From positions 1 through 64,000 of the forward strand of contig JBCCHD010000003.1 of assembly GCA_039028935.1 (NCBI GenBank): 64,000 bases of DNA, read 5' to 3'. This document shows positions 22,038 through 31,863 of this stretch, one piece after another. The translations under genes were made by a program, and so were the position numbers. Numbering within the stretch: position 1 is the stretch's first letter; the number at the start of each line of letters is the position of its first letter. Under the pieces are notes generated by a model, which saw nothing but the letters and a program-made list of their open reading frames with translations, did not search any database and was not told where the DNA came from. The stretch comes from Pseudomonadota bacterium. Its GTDB lineage: Bacteria > Pseudomonadota > Gammaproteobacteria > Steroidobacterales > SZUA-146.

Positions 22038-23159
22038 ATGTCCGATCGATTTGATGTAAGCGGCGGCGAGCCAACCATGAACGCCGTGGTGACCATGGGC
22101 AACGGCGGCTACGAGAAGCTCGTTTATCGTCGTGTGCCGATACCACAACCTCAGTCGGGTGACGTGTTGCTCAAGGTGTTGGCAGCCGGTATCAATAACA
22201 CGGAAATCAACACGCGCCTTGGCTGGTATTCGAGCGACGTAGATGGGGCGACCAGTGATACGGCGGAGTCGCAACAAAATGAATCCGTCGAACGACAAGA
22301 CGGTGGGTGGAATGCGGCCACACCGTTTCCGTTTATACAGGGAACGGATTGCTGTGGCGAAGTAGTACGAGTAGGCGCTGACGTGTCAACGGAGTGGCTG
22401 AGCAAGCGCGTATTGGTGCGCGCGTGTATGCGCCCCGAGGGGTTCGACTCGTATGAAAATCACTGGATGGCGTCGGATTTTGACGGTGCGTTTGCCGAAT
22501 TTGTGGTGGTACCCGCCACGGAGATTTTTGCCGTGGATTGCGATTGGAGTGACGCGGAGTTAGCCACCATACCCTGCGCCTATGCGACCGCCGAGAACAT
22601 GTTACATCGCAGCGCGGTGAGTGGTCGTTCGAGAGTGTTGATCACTGGCGCTTCAGGCGGGGTCGGGTCGGCGGCCGTGCAGCTGGCGAAGCGTCGCGGT
22701 GCGCATGTCACGGCGATTGCCGGTCGCGCCAAACTTGCCGACGTAGCCGCACTCGGCGCCGATGCGGTTGTCGCGCGAGACACAGATCTTGAGGCGTCGT
22801 TTGGAGAAAACGCATTTGATGTGGTGGTCGATAATGTCGCCGGCGCCCAATTTGGCAGTATGCTGAAACTGCTAAAACGGGGTGGTCGTTATACCTCTTC
22901 CGGCGCTATTGCCGGCCCCGTGGTGGCACTCGATATGCGCGATTTCTATTTGAAAGACCTCAATCTTATCGGCTGCACGGCGTGGGATGAGCCTGTGTTT
23001 CCAAACCTTGTTCGTTATATTGAAGACGGTGAAATCCGCCCTTTGCTGGCCAAAACGTTCGAACTCTCAGATATCGTGAACGCCCAGAAGGAATTTATGC
23101 TCAAACAGCACGTAGGCAAATTTGTTCTAACTATCAACCACGTGGGCCCGTCTGCGTAA
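22038..23159 (+). CDS. MDR-family zinc-type alcohol dehydrogenase-like oxidoreductase
   Basis: A 373-residue medium-chain dehydrogenase/reductase. The GroES-like N-terminus contains VLLKVLAAGINNTEINTRLG and PFIQGTDCCGEVVRVG. A Rossmann domain carries VLITGASGGVGSAAVQLAKRRGAHVTAI. The structural-zinc cysteine cluster is missing, so it is likely a quinone-oxidoreductase-like member. An in-frame ATG at 22077 is an alternative start. It lies 45 bases after the CNNM gene and may be co-transcribed. Confidence 0.85.
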   Translation: MSDRFDVSGGEPTMNAVVTMGNGGYEKLVYRRVPIPQPQSGDVLLKVLAAGINNTEINTRLGWYSSDVDGATSDTAESQQNESVERQDGGWNAATPFPFIQGTDCCGEVVRVGADVSTEWLSKRVLVRACMRPEGFDSYENHWMASDFDGAFAEFVVVPATEIFAVDCDWSDAELATIPCAYATAENMLHRSAVSGRSRVLITGASGGVGSAAVQLAKRRGAHVTAIAGRAKLADVAALGADAVVARDTDLEASFGENAFDVVVDNVAGAQFGSMLKLLKRGGRYTSSGAIAGPVVALDMRDFYLKDLNLIGCTAWDEPVFPNLVRYIEDGEIRPLLAKTFELSDIVNAQKEFMLKQHVGKFVLTINHVGPSA

Positions 23160-23228
23160 AGGGGCTATTGTGAGTTATGGAGTGGCCACGCGAGGTTGCG
23201 CCAACCTCGAATAATAGGTGCTTGGGCC

Positions 23229-24422
23229 CTACTCGGCGGTGCCTAGGACGTTCTTGCAGGATGGTTTGTTCGGAAAGAACACTTCGTCGCCGAGCTCGTT
23301 GATCAAGTAACGTACGCCACCGACTTCGCCCTCTTCCATCATTGTCCAAAAAAAGCGATTGAGTAAGTCAGGGTTCGCCACAAGCCAACCCAAAACCGCG
23401 TCGTCTGAAAATTCAGGTTCGCCACCGATTACAGAAAGCCGTTCTTCAAACTGCGCTCGTGCTGTGTCTGCCGCGTCCTCATCGCCAAGAGCAGTGAGTG
23501 CCGCCACGCGATAACGATTTGCGCGCTCAGCGTCACCGAAACCCAAAGGGGAAAGCGCAATTCGCTCGAACACTCTGCTACACGCGGTTGCCCAGTCGCG
23601 ATCCGATTGTAGGTCGCGACACATGCGGCCATATTTGCTCAGAAGTGGGTCGCGAACAAAATGAATCGCGCCACCTGCGATCAACTCCTCCGATTGGGTG
23701 AGTAGTCCTGTTGACGCGAACGCCGCATTAATGAGTTGGGCTGTTACGGTTCGATAATTCATCATTTCGCTCGACATCTCAGCTCGTTGCAGGCTAATCA
23801 ATGCTTCGGGTTTGTTGCCATTCTTGAACTGATGGTGGGCGTCGAGTAGCCATACGTTAGCGTTGCTTGAATCAAGTTCAGTTAGGGTTTGCAGCCATTG
23901 TTCGGTGCGACATGCCGGCGCCTCCACGGCGGCTTGACACGCTCGGACGGCATGCCAGAGGGTGACGACGTTGTTGGGTTCTTGTGTCAAAGCGGCAGCC
24001 AATAAATCCACTTTCGATTGCGCTGATCGAGTCAGTAATGCACGGGCCGTGAGATGCTGCCGCATGCCATATCCTTGCAGCACTTTCGTCGCCTCATCCA
24101 CGCGTTTAATGGTCTCTTCAATACGCTCCTCGGCCTCTTTTTGCGATACGGCTGGGTGCAGATTTGGGTTTGCGCGCCGGCAGGCTGCTTCGATTGAAAC
24201 CGCGCGCGCAGCCTCTATTGGTTGAATCTCGTTCTGCGCACTTGATGGCAGAAGTTTCGGCGCGTCAGTTGCGTGAGCCGATTCGCCGGCGTTGTCTAAC
24301 AGCGCGGTAGAAGAGCGCGGCGCGGGGTCGGGGTCATTCGTGTAGCCCTCATTGCCAAGAAGCCCTGCCGCAAAGAGGCCGAGTAATACAATCACGAGCA
24401 GCAGTACGATCGATTTATTCAC
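23229..24422 (-). CDS. Membrane-anchored TPR-like protein of unknown function
   Basis: A 397-residue protein with an N-terminal membrane anchor (residues 4-24), a low-complexity linker, then helical repeat-like segments (HLTARALLTRSAQSKVDLLAAALTQEPNNVVTLWHAVRAC, NANVWLLDAHHQFKNGNKPEALISLQRAE). The repeat pairs suggest a periplasmic TPR-type scaffold. The last 70 residues include FFWTMMEEGEVGGVRYLINELGDEVFF, which I do not recognise. It follows the CadC-like regulator gene by 80 bases in the same direction and could be its partner. Confidence 0.7.
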   Translation of the reverse strand: MNKSIVLLLVIVLLGLFAAGLLGNEGYTNDPDPAPRSSTALLDNAGESAHATDAPKLLPSSAQNEIQPIEAARAVSIEAACRRANPNLHPAVSQKEAEERIEETIKRVDEATKVLQGYGMRQHLTARALLTRSAQSKVDLLAAALTQEPNNVVTLWHAVRACQAAVEAPACRTEQWLQTLTELDSSNANVWLLDAHHQFKNGNKPEALISLQRAEMSSEMMNYRTVTAQLINAAFASTGLLTQSEELIAGGAIHFVRDPLLSKYGRMCRDLQSDRDWATACSRVFERIALSPLGFGDAERANRYRVAALTALGDEDAADTARAQFEERLSVIGGEPEFSDDAVLGWLVANPDLLNRFFWTMMEEGEVGGVRYLINELGDEVFFPNKPSCKNVLGTAE

Positions 24423-24502
24423 GAGCCTCTAATTAATCAAAAATCTCAGGTGCCTGCGTTCAAAAAGCACGATGTTGGCTAGCAGGAAAAACGATCCAAT
24501 TC

Positions 24503-26395
24503 CTAAGGGTCGGGAATGTCAATGTTGAACTCAATGTCGCGCATTGCGTAGAGATCGATAGCATGGCGCTTCATCAATTCATCAAACTCGGTAGTTTGGC
24601 GGAGTGTGTCATAAAAACCATTGCCAAATACGTCGATTAAAGAGTGCCGTTTTCTATCTTTAACCACATTCTCCAACCACATGATGGAATTAGATGTGTC
24701 GCCGATCCACGCGTAGATGCGTGCTATAGCTTCGTCTAGCGTTTCCTCACTTCTTTTTCGATACGCCGCAAACCGCTGTTCGAATTCGGCGGTTTGCCCC
24801 AGATCGTGAAGCGCCATGATCGAACCCAGTTCCGCTAAGTCGCGGTTTTGTTCCTGTCCAAACGCCGCGAGGGCTTCGCGGGGTCGACCCGACTGCAGTA
24901 ACGCAGCGCCCAGGGACCAATAGACGGTTTCTCGGTCTGCATTCCAAGCGATGGAATCTCTTAGGTATTGGATCACGTTTTCAGGTTGCCCCAGGGCTCG
25001 GTAGGCGGTACCGAGGGCGTGAAGGCACGAGGTACAGAGGGGATCTTGTTTCAGAGCCGCGTGAGTGATCCGTATCGTATCTTCGAATCGGTTGATCTCA
25101 CGTAAGAAAGAGGAAAGATGGCGTAAGAGTTCGATATTGTCGGGGTCGAGGCGATAAGCGTCGGTGTATAAATCGGCTGCCCTTTGGAAGTCAGGGGCAG
25201 GCTTGGTTCTTGCGATGAATGCTTGCCAAAGAACCGTGCGGATGTCGTTTGGCGCGAGCGCGACCAACTGTCGAGTGGTTTCTTCCAGTTCCTCAAACAG
25301 TTTCTCAGTGTTGGCCGATGGGTCGCCGACGTGCTCAACGTATCGATACACACCGAGCAGCTGGATGGCCTGAATATAGTGCGGCTCAATAGCGAGCGCT
25401 TCCTCGAGCAGTTCAATCGCTAGCGGATACTTGTCCGTTTGCAGCGTGTTGGCGATGTAATGCGCGCGCCAATATAGGCTGTAGGCCTCGGGATCAATTG
25501 AGCTGGACGAGGCGGTCTCAATAAACGCACCCTGCGTATAACGCGCCACGGAACGCGCGATTTCATCTTGGATTGCGAAAACACTATCGAACTTGCGGTC
25601 GAATGTTTCAGACCAAATGTGCGTGCCGTCCCGCGCGTCAATTAATTGTGCGGTGACGCGAATCTGATTATTGTCTTTGCGCACACTGCCTTCGACGATG
25701 TGGCTGGCGTTGAGGCGGTCGGCGATCACGTCAATCGCCGTCTGATCTCCTCGGAATGAGAACGAAGATGTTCTCGCAATAACCCGCGCATCGGGTAGTT
25801 TAACGAGTAAGTTAATAATCTCTTCTGATATTCCATCAGCAAAGTACGCTTGATTTTGCTCTGGACTCATGTCGACAAAGGGCAAGACGGCAATGGTAGT
25901 CGGCTCAGCGTTGACGGCAGTCGGTGTGCTAACAGGCTGCTCATTGACAACCCGTTGCGACACCGGCGAAACAAACGCGTAGAACGCACCTGCCGTAATC
26001 AGCAGTAACGCTCCTCGCCACAGCCATGTTCTCGTGCTCTTAGGTAGCGACCGGTCTGCCATCGGCGCCAACGACTCTGTGACGACAACCGGCGTTTCAA
26101 ACACGTAACCCCGACCATGCACCGTGCGAATCTTGTCGTGCGAGGTGTCGTGGATGGCGCGGCGTATGTCGACCAGGCACTGATTGATGGAGTCATCGGT
26201 AACCACCACATCGCCCCACAGGTCAGTGAGCAGGTCGTCACGCGTGACCAGCTCGCCACGTCGATCAATGAAATAGCGCAGCATCTGAAACGATTTTGGT
26301 CGCAGCTTGACCGGTAAGTCGGCGTGAGTGAGTTCGCCTCGTGTGAGATCAAGCGTGAATTCGCCAAAGGTATAGAGATGTGGGGTGTTTTCCAA
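24503..26395 (-). CDS. CadC-like membrane-bound transcriptional regulator with TPR domain
   Basis: A 630-residue protein. The N-terminal OmpR/PhoB-type winged helix (about 1-105) contains LRPKSFQMLRYFIDRRGELVTRDDLLTDLWG and IRRAIHDTSHDKIRTVHGRGYVFE. One membrane helix lies at about 130-147. A TolB-like/adenylate-cyclase-associated domain (TIAVLPFVDMSPEQNQAYFADGISEEI) is followed by C-terminal TPRs. Such proteins bind DNA from the membrane in response to periplasmic signals. It is divergent from the secreted protein gene at 26613, a likely target. No phosphorylation site is expected. Confidence 0.88.
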   Translation of the reverse strand: MENTPHLYTFGEFTLDLTRGELTHADLPVKLRPKSFQMLRYFIDRRGELVTRDDLLTDLWGDVVVTDDSINQCLVDIRRAIHDTSHDKIRTVHGRGYVFETPVVVTESLAPMADRSLPKSTRTWLWRGALLLITAGAFYAFVSPVSQRVVNEQPVSTPTAVNAEPTTIAVLPFVDMSPEQNQAYFADGISEEIINLLVKLPDARVIARTSSFSFRGDQTAIDVIADRLNASHIVEGSVRKDNNQIRVTAQLIDARDGTHIWSETFDRKFDSVFAIQDEIARSVARYTQGAFIETASSSSIDPEAYSLYWRAHYIANTLQTDKYPLAIELLEEALAIEPHYIQAIQLLGVYRYVEHVGDPSANTEKLFEELEETTRQLVALAPNDIRTVLWQAFIARTKPAPDFQRAADLYTDAYRLDPDNIELLRHLSSFLREINRFEDTIRITHAALKQDPLCTSCLHALGTAYRALGQPENVIQYLRDSIAWNADRETVYWSLGAALLQSGRPREALAAFGQEQNRDLAELGSIMALHDLGQTAEFEQRFAAYRKRSEETLDEAIARIYAWIGDTSNSIMWLENVVKDRKRHSLIDVFGNGFYDTLRQTTEFDELMKRHAIDLYAMRDIEFNIDIPDP

Positions 26396-26612
26396 GGCGT
26401 TGCATTCCCGGTAAGGACATCCATTTTACTCAATTATTACAGCAACTTGATTTCTCGTTCATCTATTTTTCAGCTTTTTTTCGGACGGATTTCGGTTCGT
26501 GGCCAGCGTATTTCAACAGTCTGAGTTGCGGCGACCGCCATCGGTGATTGCAGTGCAATCGCTCCACGGTGTTTCGCTGCACTTCAATCAATAAGTTATG
26601 TGGAGAATTCTG

Positions 26613-27281
26613 ATGAAAACAACAAAGATCTTTGTGCTGTGGATGGCCTCTATGGCGATTACTGTCGGCGCGATGGCGAATGATAAGGCCGACACGTTAG
26701 CCATTCGCTCCTGTGATCATGCCGATATGGTCGATTTTTGGGAGGGTAGCATTACGGGCAGCGAAACCAGCGGAGGCGCCATACTGTGTCAGCGTGGCGA
26801 GACGCTGTTTGCGGCGGCGTCCGTCAATGGGCTGACGCCGGATCACGCCTACACAGTCTGGTGGGTCTACATCGACGACCCAGCTGCCTGCGCCAACTTT
26901 CCGTTGCCCGCGCCCGATGTGATTCCCTTTCCTGAGCCGGCCGACTACGCCGGGAGTTGCGGTCTCGCTGATTTTTTTACGATGGATCCATCGGGTGAGT
27001 TTGCCAACCCTCTGGTGGTTTTTGGTCGCATGGATTCCGCCATTGCACAGTCGCAAGAGCGTGTTCGGTTCTCGGGCACACTGCGCGATTTTACTCCGCG
27101 CGAAGGCTCACAAGTCTGGCTGTTCGCGTTTGGTCATGGTCCCGCTGACACGAGCGACAAACGTCAACTCGCTCGTCAGCTATTGACACCAGAAGACCCG
27201 TTGTCCGGCGCGCCCCACTTAGGTATCGAAGGGCGTGAATTTGGTTATCCGTCAACAGTTGCGGTCTTCATGATCGAGTGA
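26613..27281 (+). CDS. Secreted protein of unknown function
   Basis: A 222-residue exported protein with a Sec signal peptide (KIFVLWMASMAITVGAMAN) and a mature beta-rich domain. That domain holds several cysteines (SCDHADM, ILCQRGE, AACANFPLP, GSCGLADFF), probably in disulfides. The phrase GLTPDHAYTVWWVYID resembles repeats of extracellular beta-sandwich proteins. The ATG at 26613 has GGAG seven bases upstream. It is divergently transcribed from the CadC-like regulator, with 217 bases between, and ends with a strong terminator. Confidence 0.75.
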   Translation: MKTTKIFVLWMASMAITVGAMANDKADTLAIRSCDHADMVDFWEGSITGSETSGGAILCQRGETLFAAASVNGLTPDHAYTVWWVYIDDPAACANFPLPAPDVIPFPEPADYAGSCGLADFFTMDPSGEFANPLVVFGRMDSAIAQSQERVRFSGTLRDFTPREGSQVWLFAFGHGPADTSDKRQLARQLLTPEDPLSGAPHLGIEGREFGYPSTVAVFMIE

Positions 27282-27412
27282 CCGCGCGCGCGTCGAGCCG
27301 CCCTGAGCGGCAGTGGTGTGCAAGGTTGCGCCGCACCGATCTATTCGATCGATTGTCGAATGAGTCGTTATGCCCGTGGAAACAGGTCTGGCATTCGCTG
27401 ACGCAACACTGG

Positions 27413-27447
27413 ATCTGCCTCTTGCTGTGACAAGAGGCAGATCTTTT
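27413..27447 (+). terminator. Intrinsic terminator
   Basis: A perfect 12-base-pair stem (ATCTGCCTCTTG/CAAGAGGCAGAT, six-base loop) is followed by a T-rich run on the + strand. It lies 130 bases after the secreted protein gene. Confidence 0.9.
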
Positions 27448-27734
27448 TCATGTGGGCCATAGTCGAACAGCTCATCGAGGGGGTGAGACACAGAAAATGG
27501 ATTGGTGTCTAAGCCTGAGTCGCTCGTTGTGTTTCTCGTTTAGCGCGCCGGGCTCAACATCGCCGTTGTCCGAGCAGGCGTTCGTTAATGCCTACGGCTG
27601 TTTTTCGTTAACGGGTTGGCGATAAATCCGTAGAGGTGTTGTTGGCACCACGTAGGGCCTTGATTATCCGGTATAATTCACCACTAAAATGTTCGATATT
27701 TCAGTGGGTTTGGATTAACGGCGCGACCATTCGC
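27448..27734. other. Gene-free stretch before the acnB promoter
   Basis: About 290 bases between the terminator and the acnB promoter. I see no gene or clear structured RNA here. Confidence 0.5.
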
Positions 27735-27767
27735 TGCTATAATACGGCCCCCCAAATATGGGGCCGT
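27735..27767 (+). promoter_or_regulatory. acnB extended -10 promoter and 5' hairpin
   Basis: TGC-TATAAT (27735-27743) is a consensus extended -10 element; no strong -35 is needed or seen. Directly after it an eight-base-pair hairpin (ACGGCCCC/GGGGCCGT, 27744-27767) would form at or next to the 5' end of the acnB mRNA, possibly protecting it. Confidence 0.7.
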
Positions 27768-27791
27768 AAATAATTAAGTGTTGGGCGAATT

Positions 27792-30557
27792 ATGAGTTTA
27801 TACACAGACTACCTAAATGAGATTGATTCTCGTAAAGAGCAGGGATTGCATGCCAAGCCCATCGAAGACGCCGCGCTGGTGGCGGAGCTCATCGAACAAA
27901 TCAAAGTGCCCGATCACAAGCATCGGGATGAGTCGCTTCGGTTTTTGATTTACAACACACTCCCCGGCACGACGAGTGCTGCGGGTGAGAAGTCTCGCTT
28001 TCTCAAGAACATCATTTTGGGCCACGTCGTGGTCGACGAAATCCGTCCGGCGTTCGCGTTCGAATTGCTTTCGCACATGAAAGGCGGGCCGTCCGTTGAG
28101 GTGCTGCTGGATTTGGCGCTTGGCGACGATGCAGACATCGCACAGCAGGCCGGCGATGTGCTCAAAACGCAGGTGTTTCTGTATGAGGCCGACACGGAGC
28201 GGTTGGAGGCGGCCTATAACGCCGGCCACACCATTGCGACTGACATTATTGAGAGTTACGCCGCGGCGGAGTTCTTTACAAAGCTACCGGATGTTGAGGA
28301 AAAGACTCAAGTCGTCACCTATGTTGCCGCGATCGGCGATGTGTCGACCGACCTTCTTTCACCGGGCAATCAGGCACACTCCCGCTCGGATCGCGAACTA
28401 CACGGTAAATGTCTGATCAGCGAGCAGGCTCAACAGGACATTCGGGCGCTGCAGGAAAAGCACCCGGATAAACGCGTCATGCTGGTGGCCGAGAAAGGCA
28501 CCATGGGCGTAGGCTCATCGCGTATGTCAGGCGTCAATAACGTTGCGCTGTGGACGGGGGTCAAAGCGAGCCCCTACGTGCCGTTTATCAATATTGCCCC
28601 AATTGTCGGAGGCACCAATGGTATTTCGCCCATCTTTCTCACTACGGTGGGAGTCACGGGTGGTATCGGTATCGATTTTGATAACTGGGTCAAGAAACTC
28701 GATACCGACGGTAATCCGGTACTGGACGAGGATGGTGAGCCGGTGTTGGAGCAAGTGTATTCGATCGATACGGGCACAGTGCTGACGATCAACACTAAAA
28801 CTAAGAAGCTGTATAACGAAGACGGCAGCGAAGAGCTGGTGGATATTTCCCGTGCGTTAACGCCGCAGAAAGTGGAGTTCATTCGAGCCGGCGGATCGTA
28901 CGCGGTTGTGTTTGGCAAAAAACTGCAGACGTTTGCGGCAGGCGTATTGGGCATTGAGGTGCCACCCGTCTATGCGCCTTCGAAAGAGATTTCACATGAA
29001 GGGCAGGGATTAACCGCCGTTGAGAAAATCTTCAATCGCAACGCGTTGGGTGTCACTCCAGGCAAGCTGCTTCATGCCGGTTCCGACGTGCGTGTGAAAG
29101 TGAATATCGTGGGTTCGCAGGACACAACAGGACTGATGACCTCACAAGAGCTTGAGATGATGGCCGCTACGGTGATCTCGCCCACGGTGGATGGGGCCTA
29201 TCAGTCCGGGTGCCACACCGCGTCCGTGTGGGACCTTAAAGCGCAGAAGAACATTCCTAAACTCATGAGCTTTATGAACAAGTTTGGCCTTATAACGGCC
29301 CGTGATCCCGAGGGTCAGTATCACGCAATGACCGATGTGATTCATAAGGTGCTCAACGACATCACCGTTGATGATTGGGCGGTTATTATCGGTGGCGACT
29401 CACATACACGCATGTCCAAAGGGGTGGCGTTTGGTGCCGACTCCGGTACGGTCGCGCTGGCGTTGGCGACTGGCGAAGCGACCATGCCGATTCCAGAATC
29501 GGTCAAAGTCACCTTCAAGGGTACGCTCAAGGATCACATGGATTTTCGTGATGTCGTACACGCCACGCAGGCGCAAATGCTCAAAGAGTTTGGCGACAAC
29601 GTGTTTCAGGGACGCATCATCGAAGTGCACATTGGCACTTTACTGGCGGATCAGGCGTTCACGTTTACCGACTGGACCGCTGAGATGAAGGCCAAGGCTT
29701 CCATTTGTATTTCCGAGGACGAGACACTCATTCAGTCGCTCGAGATTGCGAAGAGTCGCATTCAAATTATGATCGACAAAGGGATGGATAACGCGCGGCA
29801 AACACTACAGGGTTTAATCGATATGGCTGATGCGCGCATCGCCGAAATTCGAAGTGGCGAAAAACCGGCGCTGTCTCCCGACGACAACGCCCAATATTCT
29901 GCCGAGTTCGTCGTTGATCTCGATGTCATCAATGAGCCGATGATTGCTGATCCGGATGTGAATAATGACGACGTGTCCAAGCGCTATACCCACGACACCA
30001 TTCGACCCATTTCCTATTACAAGGGCACAAAGAAAGTCGACCTAGGTTTTGTGGGTTCGTGCATGGTGCACAAAGGCGACATGAAGATCATTTCGCAGAT
30101 GTTGCAGAATCTAGAAAAACAGAGCGGCGAAATTACGTTCAAAGCGCCTCTGGTCGTGGCACCACCGACCTACAACATAGTTGATGAGCTCAAAGAAGAG
30201 GGCGACTGGGCGGTGTTGCAAAAGTACTCTGGTTTTGAATTTAATGATGAGGCACCCAAGAACGCCGCGCGTACCCGGTATGAGAATATGATGTATCTCG
30301 AGCGACCCGGGTGCAATTTGTGTATGGGTAACCAGGAAAAGGCCGAAAAGGGCGATACGGTGATGGCCACCTCAACACGCTTGTTCCAAGGTCGAGTGGT
30401 TGAGGATGCCGATGAGAAGAAAGGGGAGTCACTGCTGGCGTCAACTCCGGTGGTTGTGCTCTCCACGATATTGGGCCGGACACCGAGCGCCGACGAGTAC
30501 ATTGCGGCGGTTGACGGGATCAATCTCACGAAGTACGCGCCACCGTCACCGAGCTAA
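27792..30557 (+). CDS. acnB: Aconitate hydratase B
   Basis: AcnB interconverts citrate and isocitrate in the TCA cycle. The 921-residue protein has the AcnB order: an N-terminal HEAT-like domain (about 1-160), the swivelling domain, and a catalytic core with a 4Fe-4S cluster. Cluster cysteines include those in GCNLCMGNQ near residue 840, with another in the QSGCHTASVWD region. Substrate motifs such as GGDSHTRMSKGVAFGADSGTVALALATGE are present. It is somewhat longer than E. coli AcnB (865), with an insertion near DGNPVLDEDGEPVLE. It stands alone with its own promoter. Confidence 0.96.
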   Translation: MSLYTDYLNEIDSRKEQGLHAKPIEDAALVAELIEQIKVPDHKHRDESLRFLIYNTLPGTTSAAGEKSRFLKNIILGHVVVDEIRPAFAFELLSHMKGGPSVEVLLDLALGDDADIAQQAGDVLKTQVFLYEADTERLEAAYNAGHTIATDIIESYAAAEFFTKLPDVEEKTQVVTYVAAIGDVSTDLLSPGNQAHSRSDRELHGKCLISEQAQQDIRALQEKHPDKRVMLVAEKGTMGVGSSRMSGVNNVALWTGVKASPYVPFINIAPIVGGTNGISPIFLTTVGVTGGIGIDFDNWVKKLDTDGNPVLDEDGEPVLEQVYSIDTGTVLTINTKTKKLYNEDGSEELVDISRALTPQKVEFIRAGGSYAVVFGKKLQTFAAGVLGIEVPPVYAPSKEISHEGQGLTAVEKIFNRNALGVTPGKLLHAGSDVRVKVNIVGSQDTTGLMTSQELEMMAATVISPTVDGAYQSGCHTASVWDLKAQKNIPKLMSFMNKFGLITARDPEGQYHAMTDVIHKVLNDITVDDWAVIIGGDSHTRMSKGVAFGADSGTVALALATGEATMPIPESVKVTFKGTLKDHMDFRDVVHATQAQMLKEFGDNVFQGRIIEVHIGTLLADQAFTFTDWTAEMKAKASICISEDETLIQSLEIAKSRIQIMIDKGMDNARQTLQGLIDMADARIAEIRSGEKPALSPDDNAQYSAEFVVDLDVINEPMIADPDVNNDDVSKRYTHDTIRPISYYKGTKKVDLGFVGSCMVHKGDMKIISQMLQNLEKQSGEITFKAPLVVAPPTYNIVDELKEEGDWAVLQKYSGFEFNDEAPKNAARTRYENMMYLERPGCNLCMGNQEKAEKGDTVMATSTRLFQGRVVEDADEKKGESLLASTPVVVLSTILGRTPSADEYIAAVDGINLTKYAPPSPS

Positions 30558-30700
30558 CCGCGAGATTCGATGGCCTCCGGCACCGCTCACCCGTTTCTGG
30601 CGCCACCCTGCGGGCATACGTCGCAGTGTCGAGGCGGCGCGTTGATGACCGGTGGACGAGCACGCTACTTCGCGATCGTGCCGCACAGTAGGGGAGCCGC

Positions 30701-31762
30701 GTGAGGCGTTACCGCGCGCAATCTGCGATCGCACCGTCTCGCCTGGTCGTTGCGTTGGTGTCTTTGGCGCTCTTTTCGTGTGGGGGTGGGAGCGCATCGG
30801 CACCGAATTCCACCATGCCGCCGGTTGTTTCCAGCCCGGCCACCGTTAAAGATGCGCTGGATTTTGCGGTCGACCAAGGTGCGGACGGTATCTGGGTGTA
30901 CATTGATGATGGCGTGTCGCCGCCGCGCGTCGACATTGCCGGCGTGGCCAATCGACTGACGGGCGAGCCGGCGCGAGCCGACGCGCAGTTTAAAATCGCG
31001 AGCATCAGCAAGCTGTTTATTGCGGTGAGCGTGACTAAGCTCGTTTCACAGGGCGTACTGACACTCGAGGACACGTTGGTGACGTGGTTGCCGGCGCTAC
31101 ACGGACGAATCGACAACGCCGATACCATTACGATCCGACACTTGCTTCGCCATCGCAGCGGTGTACCGGATTTCGATAGCCAGCCTGGGTTCACTTGGCA
31201 GGTGGCGCATACGAACAATGACGCGTTGCTTAATCTGGTGCTGGATGTGCCCGCCGACTTCCTTCCCGACGTGCGCAATGAGTATTCGAATTCCAACTAT
31301 CTTTTATTGGGCATGATTCTCGACGCTGCGCTGGGTTATAACCACCATGCCTTTGTGCAAAGTAATATACTGACGCCATTGGGTATGACCCGTACGTTTT
31401 CGCTCCAGTCCGATACCGACTCGGCACTGCTGGCGCGAGGGTTTTGGGACGACATCGATCGCACAGAGCAGGAATTTGTCGCTCCAGGTGGTTCCATGAT
31501 CTCCGTTGTTGAAGAAGTCGGTGTCTTTCTTCGAGCGTTAGCCACTGGCAGTTTGCTCAGCGAGGATGAGCGAACGATCTATACATCACTTTTTGATGTC
31601 TTTGCCCATTCAGGCTGGTTGCCCGGATATCAGAGTGTGGCCCGTTACAACGCGACAACCGACACCGTGATTATTCAATTTGTGAATACGACCGGCGGCG
31701 GCAGCGAGGCGCTGGCAGCGGATGTCTACCGTCGAATCGAAACGGCGGTGCGGAATAACTGA
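30701..31762 (+). CDS. Serine hydrolase lipoprotein (beta-lactamase family)
   Basis: A 353-residue class C beta-lactamase/D-alanyl-carboxypeptidase-like protein. A lipobox (LALFSC) follows the signal segment. The active-site S-x-x-K lies in FKIASISKLF, and YSNSNY supplies the second motif (Y-x-N). HSGWLPGYQSV is near the position of the third. Likely substrates are peptides or esters in the periplasm; antibiotic resistance is not implied. The GTG start has a GGGGAG site. Confidence 0.87.
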   Translation: MRRYRAQSAIAPSRLVVALVSLALFSCGGGSASAPNSTMPPVVSSPATVKDALDFAVDQGADGIWVYIDDGVSPPRVDIAGVANRLTGEPARADAQFKIASISKLFIAVSVTKLVSQGVLTLEDTLVTWLPALHGRIDNADTITIRHLLRHRSGVPDFDSQPGFTWQVAHTNNDALLNLVLDVPADFLPDVRNEYSNSNYLLLGMILDAALGYNHHAFVQSNILTPLGMTRTFSLQSDTDSALLARGFWDDIDRTEQEFVAPGGSMISVVEEVGVFLRALATGSLLSEDERTIYTSLFDVFAHSGWLPGYQSVARYNATTDTVIIQFVNTTGGGSEALAADVYRRIETAVRNN

Positions 31763-31863
31763 CGACGCATTTCCGATGCGATGGGCTACCGACACGCCAT
31801 GAGGGCACGCACCATTGGGCTGGATCATTTTGCACGTCGCGGGATAAACCGAGTGTCTCACTT